Shown: positions 26,583 through 36,991 of the stretch, in pieces
How the letters are laid out: every line of letters begins with the position of its first letter
Numbering within the stretch: the stretch's first letter is position 1
DNA from: an uncultured Prevotellaceae bacterium
GTDB taxonomy: Bacteria > Bacteroidota > Bacteroidia > Bacteroidales > Muribaculaceae
DNA: 62,675 nt
Direction of reading: 5' to 3'
NCBI GenBank assembly: GCA_900541935.1
Contig: UQLZ01000008.1
Span: 1 to 62,675 of the forward strand
The notes under the pieces: model-generated
Seen by the model: the letters and a program-made list of their open reading frames with translations, nothing else
The model's database searches: none
Told to the model about the DNA's origin: nothing
Program-made: the position numbers and the translations under genes

Positions 26583-28828
26583 CGGCGTTTGCCTGATTTC
26601 TTTTTACTGTTTTTTTCTTTTTTCGATTTCTTAGGTTTCTTTGCTTTACGAACATCTCCATTTTTATCAACAACTGGAGCCTCTTCCGGCTTGTCTTCGC
26701 CAACCAAAGCAAAGTCTAACTGCTTCTTGTTCAAATCAGCGCGGGCAACACGAATAGTCAACTTATCACCCAATTGATAAACGTGTCGTTTGCGTCGACC
26801 GATAAGGCAATAGTTCTTTTCATCAAATTCGTAGTAGTCATCATCAAGGTCACGGATTGGCACCATTCCCTCGCACTTATTTTCATCAACTTCTACATAT
26901 AAGCCCCATTCTGTAACACCTGATACAGTTCCTTCAAAGACTTGGCCAAGACGATCACCCATAAATTCAACTTGCTTATACTTTATAGAAGCGCGCTCCG
27001 CATTTGCAGCCAAAGCCTCCATATCTGATGAGTGCTTACATTCTGACTCAAGTTTCTCTTTATTGACAGCCCTTCCTCCATTGAGATATTTCTCAAGAAG
27101 ACGGTGAACCATCATATCCGGATAACGGCGAATTGGAGATGTAAAGTGAGTATAATAGTCGAACGACAAACCATAGTGACCAACGTTGACTGTTGAATAC
27201 ACTGCCTTTGCCATTGAACGGATTGCCAATATTGACAGCAAGTTCTCTTCAGGAGCACCTTTAACCTTGTCAAGCATCTTATTCAACGAGTTATTCATAT
27301 CAGTACGCTTGCCTGTAGTCTTGACTTTGTAACCAAAGCGACGGGCTATTTCTGCAAAATTGTGCAACTTGTCTTCATTTGGCAAGTCATGAATACGGTA
27401 AACGAACGGTTTAGGCTTTTTTTTGCCAACCGGTTTGCCAATATCTGTTGCAACCTGCTTGTTGGCAAGAAGCATAAACTCTTCAATCAATTTATTCGCA
27501 TCCTTTGACTCCTTGAAATACACACTGATTGGGTGTCCCTTTTCATCAATATCAAAACGGACCTCTACCCTGTCAAAATTCACAGAACCATTTTCAAATC
27601 TCTTACGTCGCAAACATTTTGCAAGTTTGTCAAGAGTAAGTATTTCTTCCGAATAATCACCTTCTCCAGTCTCGATTCTCTCTTGTGCTTCTTCGTATGT
27701 AAAGCGACGGTTACTCTTTATAACCGTTCTGCGAACCCTATGATTAATTATATTTGCATCATCATCTAATTCAAAGATGCAAGAAAACGCCAATTTCTCC
27801 TCATCTGGTCTAAGAGAACAGATTCCATTGCACAATCTTTCAGGCAACATTGGAATAGTCCTATCAACAAGATATACGGATGTTGCCCTCTCCTCTGCCT
27901 CTTTATCAATAACTGAACCTGGCTTTACATAGTGGGTAACGTCGGCAATGTGAACACCAACTTCCCAATGCCCGTTTTCAAGTTTTTGTATAGAAAGAGC
28001 ATCATCGAAGTCTTTGGCATCTTTTGGGTCTATAGTGAAAGTTGTAATATTACGGAAATCCTCACGGGCTGCAATTTCCTCTGGAGTAATCTCATCGCTG
28101 ATGCGGTTAGCGGCCGCCTCAACATTCTTCGGATAAACGTACGGCAAGCCAAACTCTGCAAGAATGGCATTCATCTCTGAATTATTCTCTCCTGTTTTAC
28201 CGAGAATATCAACTATCTCTCCTATCGGATTCTTATCGTCATCATCCCACTTAACAATTTTCACAATTGCCTTATCACCTGTTTCAGCACCGCGGATTTT
28301 ATTTTTAGGGATAAATATATCGCAAGCAAGGAACTTGCTGTCGGTCTGCAAGAAAGCAAAATTCTTCTCGACCTTCAAAGTACCGATAAATACCTGGTCC
28401 TTCTCCTCAAGAATTTCTACGACCTGCGCCTCAGGCTCAACCCCTGGTCTCTGGGCACTCAAGTGGACTTTTACCCTGTCACCGTTAAGAGCATGCATAG
28501 AATTACGCTCGGCAACAAAAACAGGAACGTCGGTATTGTCAATAAGAACCCCATTCTTACCATTGCTTCGACGTATAAACACCCCTTCAGAGGCATTGGT
28601 AATCTGAGTTGCCTGATATTTTCCCGGCACGAGTTCCGACAGGAATCCGTCAAGAACCATATCATCTAAGATATCGGCTATAACATATTGGTTTGTCCTG
28701 CCTGTTATACCCAAATCCAAAGATACCTGCTTATAGTTATATGAGCCACTTGGATGCTCATTGAAGAAATCAACCACCATCCCCTGATAGTCCTTCTTCC
28801 TTGCCAATATTTTCTTTTTTGGAGACAT
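26579..28828 (-). CDS. rnr: Ribonuclease R
   Basis: Processive 3'-5' exoribonuclease (RNB/RNase II superfamily) acting on structured RNA. The 749 residues show an N-terminal winged-helix region, cold-shock OB domains (about 75-220), the RNB catalytic core with TIDPKDAKDFDDALSI (about 267-282, the metal-binding aspartates), HYTHFTSPIRRYPDMMVHRL, an S1 domain (about 640-720) and a Lys-rich tail (KKPKKSKKEKNSKKKSGKRR), as expected for RNase R rather than RNase II. Monocistronic with a good promoter. Confidence 0.95.
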   Translation of the reverse strand: MSPKKKILARKKDYQGMVVDFFNEHPSGSYNYKQVSLDLGITGRTNQYVIADILDDMVLDGFLSELVPGKYQATQITNASEGVFIRRSNGKNGVLIDNTDVPVFVAERNSMHALNGDRVKVHLSAQRPGVEPEAQVVEILEEKDQVFIGTLKVEKNFAFLQTDSKFLACDIFIPKNKIRGAETGDKAIVKIVKWDDDDKNPIGEIVDILGKTGENNSEMNAILAEFGLPYVYPKNVEAAANRISDEITPEEIAAREDFRNITTFTIDPKDAKDFDDALSIQKLENGHWEVGVHIADVTHYVKPGSVIDKEAEERATSVYLVDRTIPMLPERLCNGICSLRPDEEKLAFSCIFELDDDANIINHRVRRTVIKSNRRFTYEEAQERIETGEGDYSEEILTLDKLAKCLRRKRFENGSVNFDRVEVRFDIDEKGHPISVYFKESKDANKLIEEFMLLANKQVATDIGKPVGKKKPKPFVYRIHDLPNEDKLHNFAEIARRFGYKVKTTGKRTDMNNSLNKMLDKVKGAPEENLLSILAIRSMAKAVYSTVNVGHYGLSFDYYTHFTSPIRRYPDMMVHRLLEKYLNGGRAVNKEKLESECKHSSDMEALAANAERASIKYKQVEFMGDRLGQVFEGTVSGVTEWGLYVEVDENKCEGMVPIRDLDDDYYEFDEKNYCLIGRRKRHVYQLGDKLTIRVARADLNKKQLDFALVGEDKPEEAPVVDKNGDVRKAKKPKKSKKEKNSKKKSGKRR

Positions 28829-28864
28829 ATTTGTCGTTTTTAGTTTTCGATATTTACTCTTTTA

Positions 28865-28896
28865 CAAAATTAAATTAATCTTTTCCCAAAAGCAAA
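28865..28896 (-). promoter_or_regulatory. rnr promoter (-33/-7)
   Basis: Leftward TAATTTTG (28872-28865) with TTTG (28896-28893) 20 bp upstream; leader about 30 nt. Confidence 0.6.
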
Positions 28897-28956
28897 ATTT
28901 ATTACACATAAAATAACTCCATTAAACTATATTATTATAAAAAACACATATATAAC

Positions 28957-28987
28957 AAAAGAGACGCACCAAACGGCACGTCTCTTT
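28957..28987 (-). terminator. Terminator of the TonB receptor-lipoprotein operon
   Basis: Nine-bp stem AAAGAGACG/CGTCTCTTT, 12-base loop, leftward T run; it starts about 20 bases after the lipoprotein stop. Confidence 0.7.
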
Positions 28988-29005
28988 CATATATTTCGCT
29001 AAAAA

Positions 29006-31051
29006 TTAATTAGCAGGCTTATCCCATGTACAACTTACGAATTCGAATTTTGCCTTGTCAACTACCTTGTAAACGATAGTGTGAGTAGCATTCGCACCAT
29101 CGTAAGTGCCAAATGTGATTGTATAAAGAACTTCCATACCTTCAACAGGAACTGCATCTGGATGAATCTTAGCCAAAGCTCCTGGCATGACTTCCTTAGC
29201 GAAACGCTCCTTCATCAAGGCAACAACTTCTTCATCTGTCTTCCCTTCGTATGCAGTTGGATTTTGCTCCTTAGCCTTTGCGGCACGAAGGTCAACGTTT
29301 CCTTGGTATGCAGATGTTCCACAATAATACTCATTGTTACCATATTTAGTAACATAACCTTTGCCCTTTTCAGTAACGCCGGCTGGCTGGTCAATGTTTT
29401 CCCATACCCAGTCTGTACATGCCTGGAAGTATAGAGTACTCAACTCTTGAGCCTTGCCTGCTGGCAATACCAAAGTTACATTAGGATCATACATCCACTT
29501 GCCGTTCTTCTTAACGAATTGATTAACCTCTGTTACAACTCCATTATCCTTAACCCATTCGTTACCGTTAAACTTATACTGGTCACAAGTTAGGATATTT
29601 TCTTCTCCCTTGTGGATATAGTAGCAAAGGATTTGAGTATCGTCAATCTGAGCATATGGATTCTTAACCATCATCAACTTAGGCAAATAGAAATCAGCAT
29701 CTGCAGCAGATGAGAAATTGTTGTACTTCTGACCCATGCTGCGGTAATCAGCCTGAGAAACTGCCATAACGCTATTTACAGATTTCCAGTTAGAACCATC
29801 AAACTTGTAAACAGCATATTCAGTTGAAGTTACTACGTCAACAGAACTTTTGCGAGCCTTTGCTTCGCCCTTCTTGTTAACTTCAGCACCGTTAATTGAA
29901 GTTACAACGAAGTTAGCATATCTGCCACCAGAAATAGAAAGGAACCATCCTGTTACAGTTGCCTTAGCACCATCTACGCAAGCAGCCTTTTGAGCTGCAG
30001 TTCCCTGATACAAAGAACCTTGAGCATTTTCAGCACCGTCAATGATGAAGTTTACAAACTTACCTGCTGAAACTGTGCAATCGAATTTAGCATAAACGCC
30101 CAATTCGCTTGTTTCACGAGTAATTATTTGGTCAAAATCAGCACCTGTGTAAACAACTGGATTAGGCAAAACGACCTTACCAGAACCAACCTTAGAAGCA
30201 GTTGCTGTCAAACCGTCAATCTGCAAACCTTTATTATATTCACCAACTGTACCTGTCAATTCTACTTGGTCACCCATATTCCAGTCATCAAGAACGAAAC
30301 CAGATGCGTAATAAACGAGAATAGCACCACCCTTGTCAGCCAAGACATAGCCACGACCGCAAAGACCTACTATAGTACCCTTTACTGTAACATTATCACC
30401 AACTTTTACTGTTTTCAATACATCAGTCGGTTCAAAAGCCTCTTCTGGTTTTGCTGAGAATACTGGCTCTTGAGAAGCCATCTTATACTCAACAAGCATA
30501 TAATCATCCGCTGTTGCATCCGGATATTCAGCATCAAGAATGCCACCAATAAAGTTAGATGGTTTCTTAGAAGGAGAGAATGCTGCTATATAGTCCTCTT
30601 CGCTACCCCAAACGTCTTGATATTCATAATCTTGAACCTTGTGAGAACCAGCGCCTTCTACTGCAGAAATTTCTGCAGGAAGTCCCTTTGATACATTATA
30701 AGTCAACAAGATTGCAGATCCCTCATCTAAAGTAAAGTACGGGAAATTTGGGTCACTCAACAATGCAGGAACATACTTCTTAGCAGTAATATTTTCTGTA
30801 AAGAAGAACTTAGTTCCAACAGTTTTAAGTTCATTAGCAAATTCTTTACCAGCAAGAGTTACATTCTCCTTATTAGCAGCTAAAGTTGCGTAATCTGCCT
30901 CTGTAAGTGTATATTCTATTGATTGCTTATCTGTTATTTCAGGCTCACCACCGAATCCGTCCAAATGGTTATTCCAGTCGTTAACATCACAACTCGCAAC
31001 ACCAAGGATGAATCCACCTAAAAGCAATGTATTAATTAAATTCTTTTTCAT
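29006..31051 (-). CDS. Surface lipoprotein with OB-fold-like domain, partner of a TonB receptor
   Basis: A 681-residue exported lipoprotein: MKKNLINTLLLGGFILG ends in the lipobox VASC, with Cys followed by an acidic stretch (DVNDWNN) of the kind that directs Bacteroidetes lipoproteins to the cell surface. The ATG at 31051 is chosen over an in-frame TTG at 31060. A beta-rich segment near 210-285 (VKVGDNVTVKGTIVGLCGRG through GDQVELTGTVGEYNKGLQI) looks like a YhcR/OB-fold domain; a second similar segment may follow near 305-390. The C-terminal half is not recognised. It starts 19 bp after the receptor gene, so the pair is one operon. Such receptor-lipoprotein pairs import a ligand caught at the surface; the ligand here is unknown. 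Confidence 0.8.
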   Translation of the reverse strand: MKKNLINTLLLGGFILGVASCDVNDWNNHLDGFGGEPEITDKQSIEYTLTEADYATLAANKENVTLAGKEFANELKTVGTKFFFTENITAKKYVPALLSDPNFPYFTLDEGSAILLTYNVSKGLPAEISAVEGAGSHKVQDYEYQDVWGSEEDYIAAFSPSKKPSNFIGGILDAEYPDATADDYMLVEYKMASQEPVFSAKPEEAFEPTDVLKTVKVGDNVTVKGTIVGLCGRGYVLADKGGAILVYYASGFVLDDWNMGDQVELTGTVGEYNKGLQIDGLTATASKVGSGKVVLPNPVVYTGADFDQIITRETSELGVYAKFDCTVSAGKFVNFIIDGAENAQGSLYQGTAAQKAACVDGAKATVTGWFLSISGGRYANFVVTSINGAEVNKKGEAKARKSSVDVVTSTEYAVYKFDGSNWKSVNSVMAVSQADYRSMGQKYNNFSSAADADFYLPKLMMVKNPYAQIDDTQILCYYIHKGEENILTCDQYKFNGNEWVKDNGVVTEVNQFVKKNGKWMYDPNVTLVLPAGKAQELSTLYFQACTDWVWENIDQPAGVTEKGKGYVTKYGNNEYYCGTSAYQGNVDLRAAKAKEQNPTAYEGKTDEEVVALMKERFAKEVMPGALAKIHPDAVPVEGMEVLYTITFGTYDGANATHTIVYKVVDKAKFEFVSCTWDKPAN

Positions 31052-31069
31052 TGGAAACAAAATTAAAGA

Positions 31070-33802
31070 TTAGAAGTTAACTTTTAAGCGAAGTGAGTAA
31101 GTACGGCCGAAAGAGTAGAATACTCTGTAAGCATTGTCCCAAGCACCTGCCTTGTCTGTATTAGTGTAAGCATCCATAACATAGAAGTGGTTACCCAAGT
31201 TGTGGATATTACCAGAAACTGTAGCACGAACGCCTCCTAATTTGAATGAGTAAGCAGCATTCAAGTCAACTTGATTACCCCATGGAATTTTCCAAGGTTC
31301 TGCAACACTGATATCTGAATTTGCTGTATAGTTAGATGATGAAACCTGATAGTCACTGTAGTTTCTTGCGTTAACAACCCAGTCCGCACCGATACGGAAG
31401 CCCTTAAATGGACGGAATGTTACGCCCAAAGAAGCTGTTGTCTGTGCAGATCCACCAACCTTGATACCTTTTTGGTTAAGTGTTGTATAAGCGTGGTCTT
31501 CCGCAAGAACGCCTGATGCAAGATTACCGCGAAGGTCTTTCAACGGCTGGCCCTGTTGATTATAGAAATAACCCTTTGCATTACTTGCCCATTCATAGTC
31601 ACCCCAAGAGAACATACCGTTCAACTCCATCCAGTTTGTTGGTTTGTAAACGAAGTTCAACTCAACGCCCATGTGGCGAGCGTCAACACCTTGCATATTC
31701 AAATAATATCTGTCACCAGCATAATCGCCTGAAGAAATTTCACCAGAGCGAGTTGTTGTCTTGTCCATCCATTTAGTGAAGTATGCGTTAACGTCTGCAC
31801 TGAATTGACGTGAACGGAAACCGTAACCAACCTCAACAGAACCAATCTTTTCGTTAACAGCGTCAGGGTTAGTTGCATTGCTGACTGTTGATGTCAAGAA
31901 AGCACCACCTGAGAAGAACGGAGCACGGCTGATATAACCACCATTAAAGAATACGTTGTTATGACGGTCAATATTCCAGTTGATACCACCCTTTACTGTT
32001 CCAGCAATAAAGTTCAACTTGTCAGATTTTGCATGCTCTTTGTCATAATAGAAATTGTCAACACGCCAGTAGCCTGTGTTGCTCAAAGAACCAGAAAGAA
32101 CCAAGTTAATCTTGCCGTCAAGCAATGTGTATTCACCTTGCAAGTAAGCACCTTCCTGGTGTGTGTGACCGTCATAGTCACGGTAAACGATATCACCAAC
32201 ACCTAACTTCTTGTATTTGAAGTTTGGATCCAATGCCGCAGCATTGTTTTCCGGCTTAACGTTCTTACGGCTTGAATCATCCATAAAGTATTCACCACCA
32301 TAAAGGTCAATGATTTCATTGTTGTGGTGACCAATGTAATAACGGATATCAAGACCTGCTGTCAAAGTAAACTTTTGAGGAATCAATTCATTTCTATAAG
32401 TAGAAACCAAACCATACCATTCGTGGCTATTGTTTGACTTACTCATAACCATGTTAGAACCGGTAGTGCTTTGACGGTTCATTTCTTCAATTTCATCGTA
32501 TGCAAATGTACCGTCTGCTTTTCTGAACAATGTGTTAACGATACCGTTTGTTGAACCATACCATGAAGTGTGGCTGATTGATGTACCGTTATAAGTGCCA
32601 CGGCCTTGACCTGAATAACCGCCACCGTTTGCCAATGAAACATAAGCAGATGTTGATAAAGATGACTTGTAGTCAATCTGCCAGATGTGGCTCAATGAAA
32701 TTTGAGGCTTGTGATATTGGTTCAAGTTTGAAGAGCGAACCTTACCGTTTGAGTCATAACCGAAAGTTGGGTTATATTTGTAACGGTCTTTCTCTCCCAT
32801 CCAGTTTCTTACCTCTTGCCAGCCTTCAATGGTAAGACCGTCAGCACTTGAACGCTTGTTATGCTTTTGCGGAGAACCGAATGCAGTCAATGACAATTGG
32901 TGACTGTCATTAATTCTCTTAGAAAGGTTTACGAAATAATTATAAGATTCAAAGAATGTTCCTTGAACGTAACCGTCACCTTTTCTGTGAGATCCTAAAA
33001 CTGTCAATGCCCAACCATTATCCATCAAACCTGTTGAGAACTTGATACCTTCTTGAAGAAGTCCGTCGTTACCCATACCGAACCAAACGCTACCACCTTT
33101 TTTAGCGTCAAGTGATTGAGTGATGATGTTGATTGTACCACCAACAGAAGGAGCAGAAAGCAAAGAAGCACCCAAACCGCGCTGTGTCTGCATTGAAGAA
33201 GTAACGTCTGACAAACCAGCCCAGTTTGACCAGTAAACGCCACCCCACTCCATATCATTGATTGGAATACCGTTAATCAATACAGCAACGTTAGCAGCCT
33301 GGAAACCACGCATGTTGATTTTAGCATCACCAAAACCACCACCGTCTTTTGTAGCCCAAACACCTGGAGTTGTTTTCAAAACTTCAGGAAACTCTTGGTT
33401 ACCTAATTTAATGTCGATTTGACCTGCTCCAACTTCCGAGATAGCAACTGGAGTCATTCGTGTTTTTGCTATTGACTGAGTAACGACAACGTCTTGCAAC
33501 ATTGTTGACTCAATTTCAAGAACAATTGTTCCAACATTGCGTGTCGGCTTCAAAGTAACACCTTTAAAACCGATAGCAGATACCTTCAATTCTTTCGCAT
33601 TGCCTGGAACCTTGATAGTAAACTTACCATCTAAGTCTGTAATAGTACCGACTGAAGTTCCTGGAACTTGTAATGTTGCACCGATAACAGGTTCACCCTT
33701 GCTATCTGTGACTATGCCACGACAATCTATCGTTGCCTGTGCAGATACTGACTGCAAAGCAAAAATCCAAATCATCGCAACTAAGAGAAGTAGCCTCTTC
33801 AT
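31070..33802 (-). CDS. TonB-dependent outer-membrane receptor
   Basis: A 910-residue receptor: signal peptide (MKRLLLLVAMIWIFALQSVSA-QA), a carboxypeptidase-D-regulatory-like domain (about 25-95, GIVTDSKGEPVIGATLQVPG), a plug domain with NMRGFQAANVAVLINGIPIND (about 165-190), and a beta-barrel ending in an aromatic residue (SLRLKVNF). The family imports siderophores, cobalamin, glycans or other ligands with TonB energy. It is not a typical SusC (the partner is not SusD-like), so a glycan role is less likely. First gene of a two-gene operon with its own promoter and a leader of about 120 nt. Confidence 0.92.
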   Translation of the reverse strand: MKRLLLLVAMIWIFALQSVSAQATIDCRGIVTDSKGEPVIGATLQVPGTSVGTITDLDGKFTIKVPGNAKELKVSAIGFKGVTLKPTRNVGTIVLEIESTMLQDVVVTQSIAKTRMTPVAISEVGAGQIDIKLGNQEFPEVLKTTPGVWATKDGGGFGDAKINMRGFQAANVAVLINGIPINDMEWGGVYWSNWAGLSDVTSSMQTQRGLGASLLSAPSVGGTINIITQSLDAKKGGSVWFGMGNDGLLQEGIKFSTGLMDNGWALTVLGSHRKGDGYVQGTFFESYNYFVNLSKRINDSHQLSLTAFGSPQKHNKRSSADGLTIEGWQEVRNWMGEKDRYKYNPTFGYDSNGKVRSSNLNQYHKPQISLSHIWQIDYKSSLSTSAYVSLANGGGYSGQGRGTYNGTSISHTSWYGSTNGIVNTLFRKADGTFAYDEIEEMNRQSTTGSNMVMSKSNNSHEWYGLVSTYRNELIPQKFTLTAGLDIRYYIGHHNNEIIDLYGGEYFMDDSSRKNVKPENNAAALDPNFKYKKLGVGDIVYRDYDGHTHQEGAYLQGEYTLLDGKINLVLSGSLSNTGYWRVDNFYYDKEHAKSDKLNFIAGTVKGGINWNIDRHNNVFFNGGYISRAPFFSGGAFLTSTVSNATNPDAVNEKIGSVEVGYGFRSRQFSADVNAYFTKWMDKTTTRSGEISSGDYAGDRYYLNMQGVDARHMGVELNFVYKPTNWMELNGMFSWGDYEWASNAKGYFYNQQGQPLKDLRGNLASGVLAEDHAYTTLNQKGIKVGGSAQTTASLGVTFRPFKGFRIGADWVVNARNYSDYQVSSSNYTANSDISVAEPWKIPWGNQVDLNAAYSFKLGGVRATVSGNIHNLGNHFYVMDAYTNTDKAGAWDNAYRVFYSFGRTYSLRLKVNF

Positions 33803-33927
33803 ACCGTTTTGTTTAAATTAATAATAGATTATATTGGTTATATTTATAAAGTGTTTATTCGAATTTATAACAATCTATTCAAAATAAAATTAACTTAATT
33901 TTTACTTCAAAACTATAAATTACCATA

Positions 33928-33958
33928 CAAAGGTAAGCAAATTAACGAATTATTCAAA
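33928..33958 (-). promoter_or_regulatory. Promoter of the TonB receptor operon (-33/-7)
   Basis: Leftward TACCTTTG (33935-33928) and TTTG (33958-33955), 19-bp spacer. The remaining gap to 34722 (over 700 bp, AT-rich) shows no gene I can support: the short frames at 34170-34361 and 34409-34642 lack protein-like composition. A hairpin at 34629-34659 (AGGGCA/TGCCCT, imperfect inside) may be a terminator for the phosphate-transporter operon. Confidence 0.7.
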
Positions 33959-34722
33959 AACTTTTGCTTTAAATATACTGTAACATTCTTTTTATCCGCC
34001 ACCTATTTTAAGGTTTTTTAATATCTATATTGTTTCAAATAATTTAGAATTTCAGGATATTGATATTAATTTTTCGAATAATACATATTAAATGTAACAA
34101 AAAACCAATAATAACCTTTCTTAACATTTCAATTTCACAACAAATCTCTTTTTAAGAATATTACAAACCATGAATAAAACAACAGCAAAAAAACATTTTC
34201 TTTTTTACTTTTCCTATTCAAGACACTCTTTTATAGAATATAAGAGATATGCAAAAACAGGATCACAAACAAAGAATCTCCTTTTTATGAAGATTGCCTA
34301 TTCATCTATCAAATCTCCCAATTTTTCAAATCTTATACCTGAGTTTTTCCCGCAAACGTAGGCCAATGGTTTGTTTCCGTTCTGCACCAGATTGTCAAGG
34401 AATAGCGGCTATCCTTCGATAAACAGCCCGCACTGATAAAAAATTCGATCCTTCTGAAGTAGCAGATTTTCGCATATTATCAATATTTGAAAGATATTCG
34501 AAGAACCTTTTTCTTCACTCAAAGTTACAACAAATAAACTGACTAATAATCCATAACTATTAATGGCTAATGTTTTTATGTAGCACAATATGGAAGGACA
34601 AAGTAATACCATTAGATTTATCACAAGAAGGGCAACTTGCAATCTCTGCAGGCTGCCCTCTTTAACAAATTACTTAATGCGTTTTTTAATATTATCAAGG
34701 TCGAAATATAGTATATAAAAAC

Positions 34723-36975
34723 TCATTCAGTTACATCTTTATTTGGCATCTCTCCTGAAACTTTTATTTTGGAAAGGAAATATGCCTGCGATTTGATTAG
34801 GTTTCTCGATTGCAGCACCATTGTCTTGGTTTCTGTAAGAATATTAAGATACAAGATACTTGCCTTTGTACTCATATTTCCGTTCTCCAAACGGTGCAAC
34901 TGATTTTTTATCGCTTCTGCAATAACACCAAACAATTCATCTCGCATTTCAAGAACCAAATCCAAATCAGAGAAATTCTTCTCCCTAAGCATCGTGTTGA
35001 TCTTATTGAAAATATTGTCAACCCTGTCATTTACTTGCTTAAGGTCATAAATCTGCTCTTCAGTAAAACCCTTATGGTGATTCTCTATATGCTCGTATGC
35101 CGGACGGGTGCAGTGCAGAAGAGCCTTTGTCACTTCTGTCAAATAGTCAACTACCTGTATATAGAAATGCGTTGTTTCAATATTCTGACCTTCCAACTGC
35201 CTAAGGGTTTTCATTATATGATATTTCCTATCATTAGCTAAATGATAGAGTTCATTCGACTGATTTGTTGTCTCTTTTAGCAAACGACGGTTTTCTGTAA
35301 ATAGAGCAACCAACATATGATTATAGATACTTGAAATCTGCTCCATTGTTGTGCAAACTTCTTGAGTACATGTATAAAGAGTATCTTCATCACTTTTATC
35401 CTTGCTGATTAAAGGCTTTTGAGAACTTTCTGACTTTTCTTTCTTTTTGAAGATCATATTATGGCAAAGGATATATCCGCAAAGCAAAACACACGCTGCC
35501 AAGGCAATCCAACCACCCCAAACAAGCAACATTGTCACTATAAATGAAAGAGTCACCGCAGCAAGACCGGTAAGGAACCAACCCATGATAACTACCATAA
35601 CGCCGGTAATTCTATATACCGCACTGTCGCGACCCCATGCTCTATCGGCAAGAGAAGAACCCATGGCAACCATAAAAATTACATAAGTTGTTGACAAAGG
35701 AAGTTTTAAAGATGTTCCAAGACAGATAAGACTTGATGCTGCCGTAAGGTTTACTACTGCACGGATATAGTCATAAGAAACTGTTTTATCTGCTTTTTCA
35801 TCTGGCAAAAACCTGCTGTTCAACTTATCCTGTATCTTTTGTGGAATCACAGCATTATATGCTTTATTTAAAGCTATAGCCGCACTTACCAATGCTCTCG
35901 ATATTTTAGAAGCCCCAAAACGCTCATCCTCATCATTTTGTGATGACAAATTCAACTGCGTTTCTGCAACCTTCATCGCATGCTTTGAGAAGAACAGGGT
36001 AACTGTCATAATAACACCACTGATAACCAACAACCAAACATTAACGTGCGCCGGCTCTGCCAATTGGGTCATTAGCATATTTGTATCACCGCTCTCCATG
36101 GCCAAGCGGTAACTGTCGATACCAGCCATAGGAACGCCGATAAAGTTAACAAGGTCATTACCAGCAAAGGCAAGAGCCAAAGCAAATGTTCCGGATAGGA
36201 TAGTAAATTTCATTATATTCGCTCCGGCTTTCTGCATTACCCACAATATTACTGTTGCAACCAACCAAATAACAAGAAGCGATACCAGTATATGGTCATT
36301 TACAAGATGTGAAAATTCCGGGGTTATCAAACCCGAACTTTTCATACCCTTAAATATGGCAAAGTAAACAATGCCGACAATAGAAATACCGCACCAAACC
36401 GCTCCATACCTCTTAAGGGACTTTGCATATTTAAATGAAAAAATAATTCTGGAGATGTACATCAAAATAGCACCTACAGTAAAAGAAATCACAACAGATG
36501 ACAGAATTCCAGAAATAATTACCATTGCCTTGCCAGCATTGATAAACTGACCCAAATCAGCAAAAGTTAATTCAGAAGAATTCCAAATCTTAAAAGTCGC
36601 TACTGCCAATGCTGAACCAAGCAATTCAAAAACGAGGGAAACCGTTGTTGAAGTTGGCAATCCAAGTGAATTAAATGTATGAAGCAATATAACGTCAGTC
36701 AACATTATACCTACAAACAATATCATTATATCATTAAAGGTGAACATTCCAGGGTGGAAAACACCATTACGGGCTACTTCCATCATACCATTCGACGTTA
36801 TAACGCCGAGCATTATACCGATAGCGGCCACACCTAAAATAACATTTCGCTTAGCAACCTTGCTACCCAAGGCCGAATTAAGAAAATTCACAGCATCATT
36901 GGATACTCCAACGACAAGGTCCAATACCGCCAAAACGACAAGGACAATAACAATTACTGTAAAAATAGGACTCAT
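34723..36975 (-). CDS. PiT-family inorganic phosphate transporter with PhoU-like C-terminal domain
   Basis: A 750-residue inner-membrane protein. The N-terminal two thirds have PiT repeats, GVSNDAVNFLNSALGSKVA near 23-41 and AGNDLVNFIGVPMAG near 268-282, with 10-12 transmembrane helices; these repeats form the phosphate and cation path. From about 530 the protein is cytoplasmic and helical (IYNHMLVALFTENRRLLKETT...), resembling PhoU/DUF47 regulators, fused as in many Bacteroidetes homologues. It is 16 bp downstream of the histidine kinase gene, third in a leftward RR-HK-transporter operon, suggesting that the two-component system responds to phosphate. Confidence 0.9.
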   Translation of the reverse strand: MSPIFTVIVIVLVVLAVLDLVVGVSNDAVNFLNSALGSKVAKRNVILGVAAIGIMLGVITSNGMMEVARNGVFHPGMFTFNDIMILFVGIMLTDVILLHTFNSLGLPTSTTVSLVFELLGSALAVATFKIWNSSELTFADLGQFINAGKAMVIISGILSSVVISFTVGAILMYISRIIFSFKYAKSLKRYGAVWCGISIVGIVYFAIFKGMKSSGLITPEFSHLVNDHILVSLLVIWLVATVILWVMQKAGANIMKFTILSGTFALALAFAGNDLVNFIGVPMAGIDSYRLAMESGDTNMLMTQLAEPAHVNVWLLVISGVIMTVTLFFSKHAMKVAETQLNLSSQNDEDERFGASKISRALVSAAIALNKAYNAVIPQKIQDKLNSRFLPDEKADKTVSYDYIRAVVNLTAASSLICLGTSLKLPLSTTYVIFMVAMGSSLADRAWGRDSAVYRITGVMVVIMGWFLTGLAAVTLSFIVTMLLVWGGWIALAACVLLCGYILCHNMIFKKKEKSESSQKPLISKDKSDEDTLYTCTQEVCTTMEQISSIYNHMLVALFTENRRLLKETTNQSNELYHLANDRKYHIMKTLRQLEGQNIETTHFYIQVVDYLTEVTKALLHCTRPAYEHIENHHKGFTEEQIYDLKQVNDRVDNIFNKINTMLREKNFSDLDLVLEMRDELFGVIAEAIKNQLHRLENGNMSTKASILYLNILTETKTMVLQSRNLIKSQAYFLSKIKVSGEMPNKDVTE

Positions 36976-36991
36976 ATCTTATATTTTGTTT

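Noticed and set aside
34170..34361. 63-residue frame in the gap between the TonB operon and the PiT operon
   Set aside because: Composition is like translated AT-rich DNA, no ribosome-binding site and no promoter in phase.
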